Positions 25,501 through 40,500 of a stretch of DNA of 64,000 nt are shown piece after piece. Origin of the DNA: Owenia fusiformis (lineage: Eukaryota; Annelida; Polychaeta; Sabellida; Oweniidae). The stretch is taken from positions 15,628,348-15,692,347 of the forward strand of contig CAIIXF020000006.1 in the NCBI GenBank assembly GCA_903813345.2, written 5' to 3'. A model generated the notes under the pieces. The model saw only the letters and a list, made by a program, of their open reading frames with translations, had not been told where the DNA came from and made no database searches. Every line of letters starts with the position of its first letter. Position 1 is the first letter of the stretch. Both the position numbers and the translations under genes were made by a program.

Positions 25501-28500
25501 ATATTTGGAAGTGGAAACATTACCCCCCCCCTCGTCTCCCATCGAGTTCACTGTATATAAACCTTGAGGGGATCCTCAGCTCAGGTGGGGTACTTTTGAC
25601 ATTTGATATGGCAATGGACCCAAATTTTAGGATCTGGTATGAGAATGCTCTCCAAATTATGACTTGAGAGGTATGGCAATGGTCGGATTTGGGAATGGTT
25701 GTGAAAAATATGTTGCCCCACACTTGTTTTACATGTATGGCATTGATCTAGTATATTCTAAATGTGAGGTTGTTTTTGGTTGTTTTCCTCAATGATCTGC
25801 CTTCTTCTCGAGGCATTAGAAATTTTGAATGGCCATGTTTTCATATCTGGATATTTGGTATGGCACTGGTCCTATATTTGGGCATTTGGTATGGCTTTTG
25901 GGCATTATTTTGGTTGATATCGGAACACATTCAAATTTGACAGATTGGATGGGAACATATTGATATTTCAGGGTTCAGCCAAGGATCCCAACCACATTTT
26001 ATATACAGTGAACCCACAGGGACCAGTCTTAACCCATTCTACCAAGTCCAATACTGCATGAATGGACTATATCCCCTAAGGATCCTTATCTCCAGAATGG
26101 TCAAAACATCCTTCATTCCAACAGAAATTGATGATAAGAGGAAATTGTGCTAAATGAAAACAGTAATGATGAGTACAAATGAACAAATTAGGAGTCAGAG
26201 CTTTTGTAAGAACTAGTCCTATGGAATAAGGCAATATTGTCAGACATACATGTATTGTTTAGTAGTATTTGATATTTTATGAGCCGAACAATGTTTGCAT
26301 CTCTAGTATTATTGAGTCATGAGCATGTATATCATATAAAATAGAAAAAAAATCCCAAAATTAAGAATAAAATGGTAACTTTGAGCAACTTGGTATTTTA
26401 GAATAAAGGTGAATCTGAAAACGAAAACAGCAGTAACCATGACAATGAAACATGGTTACCATGGCAGACAAATAAATCCTAGCTTCCAAAGTCTAATACA
26501 ATACACACATATTATTATTATCTTACATCCGAAAAGATTATATCTTATCTGGCTGTATTTAAGAGTTATAGTGTTCATCAATTGTGGAGGTCTGAATTTC
26601 AACAAAACCCTGGTTTCCATGGTAACCAATCAAATTTCAGCTCCCAAAGTCTAAATCAATACTTTAAATCCATCATTGTCAAAAATGTGAAAAAAATGAG
26701 ACATGAATCTCCCTTATTTCAAAAGTTATAACATCCATTCAATGTCGGGGTCAGGATTTCCTTAAAACCCTGGTTACCATGGCAACCAATCATATACCAG
26801 CTCCAAACTTATATTAAAATACTTAAAACCAACCATTTATGAAGATCTGAAAAAATGAGACCTGTATCACCCTTATTTCAAAAGTTATAGCATCCATCCA
26901 ATGTGGGAGCTCGAATCTATGAAATAGACCCCTGTATAAGTCATGGACCAATAAAAGGCCAAAATCTGAGGTTTTGTGGACTGATCTTTACATACAATTG
27001 TAGCTAATATATTATAGGAGTTTTCTATTTACATTTTAACCCTTCCCAACACATTGGGGACAAAATATGCATGAAATGACTCTGTCAGTCCTGAAAAATT
27101 GGCCTGAAAATTGACACCCGAAGGGCATGTTTTATCCATTTTCATGGCAACCACTTAAGCATGTGACATTAAATTTTTATCATATATTCAATTAGTCTAT
27201 ACCAATATAACAATGTAATTTGGAAACATTCCACTGAGTATTTTTTGAGTTCTTGCCCAATTTTATAGTAGGGGTCCAAATTTTAGCCCATGGGGGGTTA
27301 AATGGCCACAAAATCTAAAAGCTGAAAAACTAAGATCTAATAATCCATAAAAATATGTATAATCATAGTAGTAACATGAAAAATTATGTCTCATAAAATC
27401 CCTCTGAACGCACGCCGAAACCCACATTCTGACTGCACTATAACACCAGAGTCAGATTTTGATATCACTATAAACATGTAAACTTCATATACTGCCAAAG
27501 AAAAATGCACCAGGGTGCACCCACCTGACAATACTGGATAAATAGCATACTAAATATAAATGTTAAATGATGTCAATGGTAATGCTGATAGACTGGATCA
27601 TAGGTTTTCAATGTAATAACGAATAAACAAGGCATTAACATGCAAAGTGTTACCACCTGCCATTTGCTACAGACACCAAACTCCAAAGGCTGAACACCAA
27701 TGGCCAAACTCCAAACACTGTCCAGAAATAAGTTGATAGTGGTGATATTATAAAATAAACCCAAAGAGTACAAAAATCAATTCCAACACAAAACAAATGG
27801 GTCCCACAACACCAAATTGAAAACATTGTCATTTTCCAGTAATCTAATTTGGCTTGGCCCCTATGGTAGAACTTGTATGAGATTACAAAGTACACTTGAT
27901 CAGCTTATGGTCTCATTTACGTGTGACTGAATGCTACTAGTTGTCTCATTTCCAAACTTTTCAGTAATGAATTAAACAAGGCATTAACATGACAAAATGT
28001 CACCACCTAGTTGCTCACAATATTATGAGTTCAATCTTAAGTCAGATTTGAACTTCTGAGAATCGAACTTGTAGATGATTTTGAAAAAATGGTCAATTTG
28101 AAACAAGTTAAAAAATACCTTTTTGATCTCTTACCTTGAGAAGGTCATTGAAGGTCAAGTCTCGAATATAAAGTCAGATTTGAAGTTCTGAGAACTTGTA
28201 GATGAATTTGAAAAAAGTGATCTATTTGAAGTAAGTTGAAAGAAAACCTTTTTGACCTTGAGAAGGTCAAATCTCAAATCTAAAGTCAAATTCCAAGTTC
28301 TGAGAACTTGTAGATGATTTTGAAAAAAATTAATATCTGTCTAAAAAGTATTTGTTAAGTTATTGGAAGATGTAAGGATTTGTTACCGACGCCGGACGCC
28401 AACCACCAACTGCGGCCCTCACAAAAAAATGGAGACCACAACAATATATAGAACATAATAAAAATGAGACCTGATAGGACAGAAAAGATAAAAAGTTATT

Positions 28501-31500
28501 AATGTTCTCTACTATTCTTGTTTTCCCTTTTTACAGATGCTTTAATTCATATTGAATATACTAATATAAATATTCATTGTATTTTTGAGCACTTCTTTAT
28601 CACGAAGCTATTCTATCTAAACTAATTGATTCAATTCAGATTGCAGGGTCTTTAAGATTCAGTGGTTTTGGAGGCCATGTCATGTCAATGTACTGCTAAT
28701 TATAGATGTCTTTAATATTTATGTCATATATGTTTTTGAATTAACACAAAGAATATCAATGGAAAATGTCTCATATTTGCATTAAAAGCCCTTTACAATA
28801 TTGATTTAATACAAAAAATAGAAACTTAAGATTTACCTTTCCGCCTTTTTGTGGCAATATCATTATCTAAATCAGGCTCACTTTCTGTTTTTACAAGAGA
28901 TGACTCCTTTGCAGCGCAGCGCATTCGACAAATGAATGATCGCCGTGCCCCAGAGCATAAGCGTGACTGGTCCTGGGGTACCTCTGTTTTAACAGGCATC
29001 ATGGCTGAAATAATAATAGCGAATTAAGAACTGAATACAGTAGGGTTTTCATGTTACACGAAGATAGCAAGTCATGACGCAGGAGAGCCAAGTGTGTCAG
29101 GGTAATTTTACACAATTACATAAGTATCTTTTCCTTAACATTTGCTTCACCTATTGTATTTCTCTGTAATAAGTGTATGGCAGACCATTAATTCTAGTAA
29201 GCACCCATATTAATGAAAGAAACTAAAATCCTCCAGAAAATTTCATATTTGGCAATTTTTTGCCAAGAATGGCTTATTTGTAGAATCAGAACGGAATAAC
29301 AGCATATTTTTATAATAATGGATCGCTATTGGAACGTTTAAGGTAAAGATCACTAAACCAAACCAATTGAAGAAATCAGTGGCTCCACATTCTGTTCCCT
29401 GATTATCTTCAGTATTTCCATAAAAGACTGTTAGATATTGATCCCATGTTGTATCTTGAGCCTCTGGATTTTCATGTAAAAGACCTTGACATGACCTTGA
29501 TGAAAGCTACTTAAAAATACTCTTTTAATACCCTCTTGATTTCTTAAGAATTTCAATCTTATTCTTAAATATTCATCAATATTTGATCATTCTTCAATAT
29601 TCCTTGAGCTCTGAGAACTGGGGCGGGTGGTTATTAGGGGGTGGGCCCTAATTACAAAGAGTACAATATTTTGCCTCATCTGTTTTTGAATCCTGGCCAA
29701 CCCTCTGGTCATAACATAAAACATAAAAGTGCAAATGTACTGTACTGTAACATGAATATTTATTATTATTATACAAATATATCTTATTAGAATTGTAACA
29801 AAGACCTTGATTCTATTGCTAAGCAATTTCAGTCTTTCACCAATGAACAGAATAGAAGTTTCAGTCATATATTGCGCCATAAATCATAGAATCTCGGTCT
29901 TTACTCCTTATAAATAAAATTCAACTCACTTTTTGCATCTATGAATCTATCTCTAGGAGAGACATCAGAGGAGGTCAATTGTTCTTTGATGGTGGAAATA
30001 TCCTTCGGATGAATGATATCAAACAAACTTTGACCAATCAAATCAGTCTGAAAATTCAATAAAATGTATAGAATACCAATATAATAATGAATGTCACACT
30101 AGGTGCTTTACATTATTGCAAAGACAGAACAAACATATATTTCAGATTTAAACAAATATCATAATATTGTAGGGGAGGGGGAATGGGGGCATTGTTTGTT
30201 TGTGGTTGTTCATTATTTAGCAATTAAGTGGTTATTTTTCTGACAAGTTTCTTTTTCCTGCTGTGTTTTAATCTTTTGGCTTTCACGCTCAAATATTTAG
30301 AGTAATATGCTATGAGGGAGATATGATTGATCATTTCAAAACTAAACAAGAACACAAATGTGTACAAAATGTCCCCACCAATGGGTGATCCCATCAAATG
30401 GTTATCCTGAAAATGAGTAGACAAGACTTTACCAACACAATTTTAATTGATCCGTCACACAGTTAACTAGAAAACATGTAAACAAGACTTTACAGACAAG
30501 ATTTTAGGATGGAAAATCCAAAATGGCTGCCTTGACATTTACCCAGAATGTCAAAAAACTAATCTGTTCCTAGATTTTCATACTAAGAATCATCCCTGAA
30601 AATATGACATTGATCTACCAAATGGTTCACCTGAAAACGCGTAGACAAGACTTTACAGACAAGATTTTAGGACAGAAAATCCAAAATGGCTGCCATGACA
30701 TTTACACAGAATGCCAAAAAACTAATCAGATGTAGATTTTCACACTAAGAATCATCCCTGAAAATATGACATTGATCTACCAAATGGTTCACCTGAAAAC
30801 GCGTAGACAAGACTTTACAGACAAGATTTTAGGACAGAAAATCCAAAATGGCTGCCATGACATTTACACAGAATGCCAAAAAACTAATCAGATGTAGATT
30901 TTCACACTAAGAATCATCTCTGAAAATTTGAAATTGATCTACCAAACAGTTCACCTAAAAACGCGTAGACAAGACTTTACAGGCAAGATTTTAAGACGGA
31001 AAATCCAAAATGGCTGCCTTGACATTTATCCAGAATGCCAAAAAACTAATCAGATCTAGATTTTCATACTAAGAATCATCCCTAAAAATTTTAAATTGAT
31101 CTACCAAACGGTTCACCTGGAAATGCATAGACAAGACTTTACAGACAAGATTTTAGGACAGAAAATCCAAAATGGCTGCCTTGACATTTGCCCAGAATGC
31201 CAAAAAACTAATCAGTTCTACATTTTCATACTAAGAATCATTTCTGAAAATTTGAAATTGATCTACCAAACGGTTCACCTGAAAACGCGTAGACAAGACT
31301 TTACAGACAAGATTTTAGGACGGAAAATCCAAAATGGCTGCCTTGACATTTACCCAGAATGCCAAAAAACTAATCAGATCTAGATTTTTATACTAAGAAT
31401 CATCCCTGAAAATTTTAAATTGATCCACCAAACGGTTCACCTGAAAACACGTAGACAAGACTTCACAGACAAGATTTTAGGACGGAAAAATCCAAAATGG

Positions 31501-34500
31501 CCGACAATAAAAAAGTGATTATGTGTTTTTGCTGATTTCTTCTTACAAAATTATCACATATTACTACTGTTAACAATAACATAGGCTTTTACAACAAAGT
31601 AGATCTGAAATTATTTATAAAGCTACTAAATAGTTAAAGTATGAAAACTCAAAAACACCGTTCAATATGATACAAAGTATTATCGTGCGCTAACTTTTCT
31701 TAAGACATTCAAAATGGCTGACATGACTGAGCTAACAGGTCCAAAACCTAATCAGATCTAGAATGAAGTGAGCTGAACAAGATGTTAAAGTTTTAAAAGC
31801 AACTGTGAAGCCGTTTTTCTTAAAGTTTGCAGACAAGGATTTTAGCATTTGACTTCAAAATGGCCGACAGGAAGTAGGTATCGAGTTAAAATTTTTTCAT
31901 CCACATCTGTATGCACTCATAAGTTATCCCTGAAAATTTGAAGGTGATATCTGTAGCGGTTTTGGAGAAAACTCCCGGACGTACGGACAGACGGACGGAC
32001 AGACGGACGGACGGACGGACGTACGGACGGACGCGCCTAGGCCGACAATATGGCCCCACATTATGTGGCGGGGACATAAAAATTGGCACCTCCACTGAAT
32101 AGCAAATCCCCACAGGCAAAATAGATATTTCATCAAATAACTACTTCCAAAGTTACGTTGATTGGTATATATCTGACACATGTCAATCAATCTCACAATT
32201 TTTTATATTGTATCAATTGAGGAGACCATAGGCCTAGAAACATGGCAATTTGGCGTATTTGGCAGGATTTTAAGAATCAGATATAAGAAAGGTCATAGAG
32301 CCAAAAGTTGATTAAACATGTATATGGCAATGAATTTAACCAATTTCTGGATAGGGTTAGATAAGTAGAAAATAGAGGTACAAGGAAAGTGGTGAAAACC
32401 TTTTTGTAACAAGTGGAATGCGAAAAAGATTAACTTTTTGACGTATTTCTGAGGTCATATCCATGTCATTTTGACTCAAAAATGCTGCTTAAAGGAGGGT
32501 ACGTTAGCGAGAAAGGACATCATAAAAATATAGGTAAATTTCATCCAAAATACTTGAGAGTTGGTGAGTTAATATAACTTTGGATGATCTTTCCAATGGT
32601 ATATCACACTAGGTACCATTTATTAAGGTTTTAGCTGTAGCAGGGGGGACGGGACTTATTTGACACCCTGTAATATAAAGTATAATATAGCCATACTTAG
32701 AAGAGATCTCCAAATAACTGCGAATTTCAACATCAGGTGGGCATTTTAGATTTTCCAAGGCAAAAATGAGAAAAATGATATCATATTATAGCTATCAACT
32801 ATAATGCCTATTAATTGAGTATAATAAAGCCATACTTGAGAGACGACTCAAAATTCGGAAAATTGAAATGAAAATTCCTGTTTTCTGTACCCCATGCAAA
32901 TACCATATGTGAGAAAATGCTCTCAAACAGTAACAACCATTATTTTAACTGGAAATGAAAGAAAATTAGGATTTTTAAGAATTCAACATCAGGTGGCCAA
33001 TTTTGATTTTTTGAAAGCATGAATCTGAAAAACATTACGATAGATGCAATCTACTCTAAATACCTTTCATTTGAGAATTATAAAGTCATACTTCAGAGGA
33101 GTCTCAAAATTAACAAAAAAATTGTTCAATTGAGTGGTCACATTAGAAATTCCTTCATGAGCAAATGTACGATACCCATAAGTACTCAGCCTATAAAACC
33201 TGCCAACTGGTATTTTGCACATACTAATTTTCTGCATGAGAAAAAGTCAAATTCTGCAATAAATTCTGCAAGAGATCCCGCATTCTGCAAAAAATTCTGC
33301 AAGCAACTCATCTGAACTATGACAAAATAATCTTGAAGTGCAAAAGGCTGAAATTTGAGAATTTCAAACATATTTCATATTTCTGCTTGGAAATCTTGAC
33401 AACACCAGTTTCTGATGACAAATGGCTGTCTAAGGTATCGAGATGGGTGACAAATATGAAATGAGATGAGGTGGTTGACTTGAAGTTCCATGAATAAAAA
33501 ATCAAATTATGCCAAAATTATGAAAACCAAAATTCTGCGGGTTTCCTACAGAGACGTGGAATCACAAAATTCTAGTATCTGTGAAATCTGAGTTTTCCCC
33601 CAGTACATACAGACAGACAGACACAGACGGATGTACAGACAGACGGATATGTGGATGGCCAGTTCCTAGCTCCTCCATATTTCTGCTTAAACTTTGGTAA
33701 AAAATTACTTTACAATTGCCTAGACAATGGGACCTGAAGGTGATTAATCATATTCATGATTGAAAAAACTATTAAAGCAGATATGAAATGGTATTTTTAA
33801 CCTAAAGGAATCAATATAATTTTTTGATAAATGTATTTGGACATTTTTTCTCATCAGTAGTATGAAAATTATTTCACTCTAACGATCGTTATAGCTGCTT
33901 AATAAGCGTTATTGGCCCCCACGTGATCTCTAACTGGTCCCCACGTGGCCCGTTTTGGTCCATTAGATCATGACGTCATAATGCCAAAATGTTTTGTTAT
34001 TTGTTTACACAACAATCCGTTGCCGTGATGTTGTGATTACCAAGGAACCACTAAACCAAAGCTATATTTTGTATATGACGTTACTAATCACGTGGGGGCC
34101 AATTTGATTGATCAGTTAGTTTTATTTCGTTATCTATGACTGTTAGCAGTTATCTAACATTTATTTTATAATGGCTATCGCAAGAACTCTACGTTGGGTT
34201 TACAATAGAGAAAACCACATTTTTGTAGCTGCAAGTTGAGAAAAGCTATTTCAGTTGTCCTTTAAGGTAATGACAGTCCCCAGTGTTTAGCATAAAAGTT
34301 AAGCACATTCTCCAATATTTCATGAATTCATGATAACTTTGATAACGTCATAAAATCAGGTGATTTTTCAAGATAATTGAAGAGTTTGATAATACGATCA
34401 TTATTTTGCATAACCAAAGAAAACAAGGTGGGAAATATTGATATAAGATTCACTTTTGCCATGAGAATGATATTAGATATTGTTTTAGTTTAAGTTGACA

Positions 34501-37500
34501 GTTTTTTAAAGTAAAAGCATGATTAGTAATATTGCTCTTTATATATTACTATTTTTCTTTTTACAAAATGATATGCACCATGGCGTCATCACATTGGTTA
34601 CTATAGCAACTGTAAAATGTACATTTTTGTTGAGTATAAAAAACACACTGAACAGATCTAAAATCATCTGAAATTCCTGTCTTTGGGCTGCCATTTTGGA
34701 TTTTACAAATGAAAAAATGTCAATATCTGCAATCTACAGTAAATACCTTTTATTTGAGTATAATAAAGCTATACTTCAGAGAAATTTCAAAATTTAAGGA
34801 AATTCCAGTCTTTAAGTCTTTTAAGCCTTTTTGATTTTACAAAGAATGAATATAAAATACATTTTCTTTGAATATGATAAAGCAGTACTTCTGATAGACC
34901 GACAGATGGACAGATGGCTTTTCTATAACCCATTCAAACTTTCTTCATTGGGCAAACATATTTAAAGGCAGAATCTGATCTATAGGGGATGACTGTATAA
35001 TTGACCTACCAATCTATTCCTTACAACATCAAACACAATATCTCAGAAAATATTCATAATATATTATAAATTGGTGAAGTTATTCATGATTCAAGGTGCA
35101 AAAATGAGTGAAAAATGTTTAAATTCTCCCATATTATAAGAATGGTAACCATTCTTATAAAAAAATAATACATTATTGTTAAAATCTTTAGTTTTCCTGG
35201 AATAAAGTATGCACTTTTGTGATTTTTAGAAAAAAGGCATGACGAGAAATGCTATATTTGATTCTCTCTTTAAATGATAACACAAATCAACATCCTCTGT
35301 TACATGATGATATATCATTGTAAATTATATCATATATCCTTTGAAAGCAGTCTGAATGGTTATACAGGTGTCTTGAAATTACATTTTGTAATTTTACACT
35401 TTTGTAAAATAAACTTTATTATTACCACCTTGCCGGGCCTGTTCTAGGGGTATTAGTGCTAGTTTAGAAGGCATTTATTTTATTATATCGACCTGAGCAA
35501 TATGTGACGTCATTTTGGTGGGCCATAGTGGCGGGCCAATAAGGCATTTTAACACCCTGTTGGTAATATAGTGAAATATTGGACTGAGGGCCGAATGACG
35601 TTATTGTACTATTGTTCCCATGAATACATCAATTGGATGAATTTAGGTTTTCTATGCGTGTAAAAGGCATGAACTTTCTCGTTTCATTTTAATGAATGGT
35701 TTCAAGCGTACTTTGAATTTTCTAAGAGCCCAAGGCGCTAATTACAGAGAATATGGTACCTGAGACATCTTCTAATTGAACATAACATATAGAAATCTTA
35801 GATTACAAGGCAAAAACATAGACAGCATTTACTGTCACAGGTTTAGTCATCTCATACATCCTTTGAACATCTTTCTTGATAACTCATTCATCAACAAGTT
35901 CAATGTGACATCAAGAGCAGAAATCAGCTTGGTTTGATTTCATTTGCAAAATTCAGACTGAATTATTTGTGAGATAGTTAGTTCCAGAAATGTCGTAAAA
36001 TTTATAAAGGATGGTTAGTTACCATATCAACATATAATTTCGAGCTTAATTAATTCAGTTATCAATAAAAACACAAATATTTGGCTATGTAGGTTTACTG
36101 AATAACACTGAGTGATCATTAAATATTAGGGGCAAGTTTTGTTTATTAAGTCCCTCCTACAGAGTACAGCCTTTGGATCCTATACACTGGTGATCCGCTC
36201 GATTACGCTGGTTACGGAAACAGTTCGTTTCGGTAACAAAATGTTGGAACGTCGAAGGTACGATTTTTCATTTTTGCTTATTTCGCTCGTTGTAGGCAGA
36301 ATCCCCACGACATTTTTTCTCACAAACGTATAACAGTATCATATGTTTTATAAAAGGTACATGTTTGGAAAACAAATAGCTCAGAAAACAACAGAATCAT
36401 CGATTTAATTCCTCACTTAAGTTACATAAACGGGAAGGGTTAAAAGTGTAGACCGTACTGGATTAAATTGATGATTTTGTTGTCTTCTGAACTATTTGTT
36501 CGCAAATGTGTACATTTTCTTAATCAAATGATACTGATACACGTTTGTGATAAAAAAAAGTCGTGGGAATTCTGCCTACAACGTGCATTTTGTTACCGAA
36601 ACGGTTCCAGCGTAGTCAAGTGGATCACCAGTGCTACATTTATGTTTTACTGTGGGAGTAGAGTCAGCATGCAGACATTAAGTGTCTGGGTAATTGATGG
36701 TAAATTAATTCATCGAAGTATGGAATTAATTCTACTGTCACTGTTTTAAAACCAAGTTGTATGTGAGTGATCGAAAAGATGGATACTGTATTAAAGGCGG
36801 CAAACCCCATAATAGGTTTAACATAGCTAGTACTGGAGCCCCATGATATATTATGTAACACAATACATTAAACGGCAATCTCAGCAAAATATGATTGATT
36901 TCAGGTATGTTAACAAGATTTTGGTGTATCAATATTTGAAACTTGGTATCAATACACTCATATCATCACCAAACCAAGGCTTACAAGTCGGTTTTATCGT
37001 AATAGAATGTAACAAAGACCTCATTTTACATATGAATGTTTAGAGTGCCCAAGTAAGATAAGAGTCAATTAAGAATAAATAAATCAAAAAAATAAAATAA
37101 ATAAATAAACAAGCCACAGGGTGAACAGAATCGCACCCTTGAACAGAATACACCTTTCGGGATGGAAAATTCGAAATGGACACCTTAACATTTACCCAGA
37201 CTGCCTAAAAACTAATCAGTTCTAAACTTTCCATAGAAACATCTCTAAAATTTTAGGATGAATCCATGAAACCTGTAAACAACCCTCAAGAGACACGTTT
37301 TAAGGTATTACTTCACAGTGTATCAGCTTTTTTCTACAATTCAGATTTTCCTAAAAAAAATCTTGGTAAAAGATATACTGATGTATTACAAAATATGTGA
37401 AAATTGGAAAGATTGACCGTTAGTTATTTCTAAAAAAATGTTTTAATTTAACATTGTTCTCAATGGGAAATTCTTTTTTATTTTTTAAAACAAGCCTTCA

Positions 37501-40500
37501 CAGACACGATTTTAGGACGAAAAATCCATCCCAAATGGCCACCTTAACATTTACCAAGAATGCCGAAAAACTAATCAGTTCTAAACTTTTATAGGTAGAA
37601 ACATCCCTGAGAATTTCAAATGAATCCCTCAAACGGTTTGGCTGGAAACCTGTAGACAAGCCTTGACAGACAAGATTTTAGGACGGAAAATCCAAAATGG
37701 CCGTCTTAACATTTATCCAGAATGTCGAAAAACTAATCAGTTCTAAACTTTCATAGGTAGCAACATCCCTGAGAATTTCAAATGAATCCCTCAAACTGTT
37801 TGGCTGGAAACCTGTAGACAAGCCTTGACAGACAAGATTTTAGGATGGAAAATCCAAAATGGCAGCCTTAACATTTACCCAGAATGCCGAAAAACTAATC
37901 AGTTCTAAACTTTCATTGGCAGAAACATCCCTGAGAATTTCAAATGAATCCCTCAAACGGTTTGGCTGAAAACCTGTAGACAAGCCTTGACAGACAAGAT
38001 TTTAGGACGGAAAATCCAAAATGGCCACCTTAACATTTACCTAGAACGCCGAAAAACTAACCAGTTCTAAACTTTCATAGGTAGAAACATCCCTGAGAAT
38101 TTCAAATGAATCCCTCAAACTGTTTGGCTGGAAACCCACCCTTGGTATACGCAGCTAACGAAAATTGACCGGTACGGGTCAAAAGCTGGACCGGTACGGG
38201 TTAACGGTTTTATTTGAATTTAAAACAGCCATAACTTGCTCAGTATTGACTTCCTCGTGTCTAATTTGAAATATATGATGCCTCCCGATGCTTTTAAGTA
38301 CCCCAATTTTTTACAGATTTTTAAACGGACCAAAACTCTCTAAATGCGCATTTATGCTCTTTTCTCTCGAGAACGACTGTGGGAAATATTTGGTGCGGCG
38401 CAAATGAGCGGAGGGTGCGGAGCTAACGGTCATTTTTGAATTTAAAATTGGGATATTTCTGAAACTAAGCCGTTTTGGGACTTCAAATATACCAAGATAT
38501 GTGTATTTGACACCAAATATCAATACAATTGTGAAAATAGTAGCGCAATTCATTCTATTGACCCTATGCATCAGTGTGACGTCATGCCTTTGTCCGGCCA
38601 GAAAATATTGCTGGCCGTCTAGAAAACGTCATAAGCAACCAGTGCTCAAAATGGCGACGAAGTGATGAGAAAAAGTTGAAAGAGTATGCCTAAATGCTGC
38701 GTTGCTGTTGAATGTTCGAATAGAGAACAAGTCGGCATTACGTTTTATCGCTTTCCGAGTGACAAGAAGTCACCTGTAAAAAGAAAGCTATGGATAAATG
38801 CCATAAAAGGGCAAAACTGGGAACCAAGAACACGATCGAATTTGCAGCGCTCATTTCTTGTCAGGTACAGTGTAGTAATCGAAACAGACCTGGTTTTCTA
38901 AATAATAAGTAAAATAAAATTTTATTAATTATAAAGTTATCAGTAAATAATGCACATTCAAATACCACGCATTGTGTTAATAACGCTATCATTAAACACG
39001 AGGGAAGTAGCGGGCCTATGTAAGTAATATTATGTGACTGTCGGTGAGCCACGTTGATTTTCACGGGTATTTACATGCTTACATGCATATGACTCGTCAC
39101 GCCTCAAAGAGATGCAGAGTCACGAATATTGTTAAGTGTGAAACATTCGACACGTTCACTGATACGAGTGTTGGTACACAGACCGACCTTTCTTGTTCCG
39201 AGTTCGATAATATTATGCGAGAAGTGATGGACCTAAAACGTGAAAACACGGAATTAAAGGAAAAGAGCAGACTCTGTAAAACATTAAGAAATGAAATTGA
39301 GACACTCAAAGCCGAGAACAACCACTTACAGCAAGAGATTCGAAACCTAGAAATCAATGAGGAAACGTTTAGAAATAACGAAAACAAACTGAAATATTAT
39401 ACCGGGTTGCCAACATTTGCAGTCTTTTTGGCTCATCTTAACATGATAATTGGACACCTGGTTCCCAGAGCAACCATGAGTAAATCTTCCCAATTCATAT
39501 TAACCTTGATGAGACTTCGTCTAAATCTTGGCACTCACGATTTAGCATACTGCTTTAACATCGATCAATCTACAGTTTCACGAATATTCTCTCACATCGA
39601 TGTTTGCAACGCAAGACTTGTACCTGTACTTGTTAAATGGCCGAATGACTTATTGAATCTTCGGGCTACACTACCACGGTCGTTTTTAGGGGCATTTAGT
39701 AAGTGTGCTGGTATCATCACTGTTTTGAAATTTTCATTGAAAAGCCAAAGGACCTTGATGCTCGAGCAACAACATATAGTCACTATAAATCGAACAATAC
39801 AATCAAATATCTTATCGCAATTGCACCCCAAGGCGTTGTGACTTTTGTTTCCAAAGGTTGGGGAGGACGCATCGTGAGATATCACAGCCTTCTCTCAGTT
39901 TCCTCCTAGAATGCATTCTTGTGCATAGCAGAGATGGTCTGAGTATCAGAATGGGGAGGACGTAACTAGTGACAAACATTTAACTGATAATTCACTGAAA
40001 ACAGCTAAAGTGTGAAACAAATTTTGTTAAAAATTCAAAAAAGCATTAAAATTATTTTTTCAAATAGACCTGTAGTATGTATCTATATTCATTTATACAC
40101 ACGTTACCCAAAGCATTGAAGTAAACTCCAAGGAACAATTGGTGGAATTTTAAATTGAAATTAGGGCCCGTCTCAAACGTGACGATTTTCACATTTTCAG
40201 TCCGTGATAAATATGCCAAGATATTCACATTAGAATGCAACATTTTCAAAAAACCAAGGACTTTCCTCATGCTACTCTACTGTCCTTTAAAATCATAAAT
40301 GAATTTGGACTACAAGTATTTCCCTTTTGATGTGCATCACTTGTCAACATGAAACATCCGAATCCATCATTTTTCTCGATTTTCTCATACGTTGTGTTTT
40401 TAATCTGAGTAAAATTGAAAAGGGTCGACCCTATTGGAACATGAATCGATTCGGTCATGAAAAATGATGCTTTAGACGAATAGAAAATGATAAAAAAATA

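Noticed and set aside
31096-31383. 95-codon open frame with a repeated motif (DFTDKILG)
   Set aside because: It spans two units of the pearl-like core array and ends with the array; no start context or domain.
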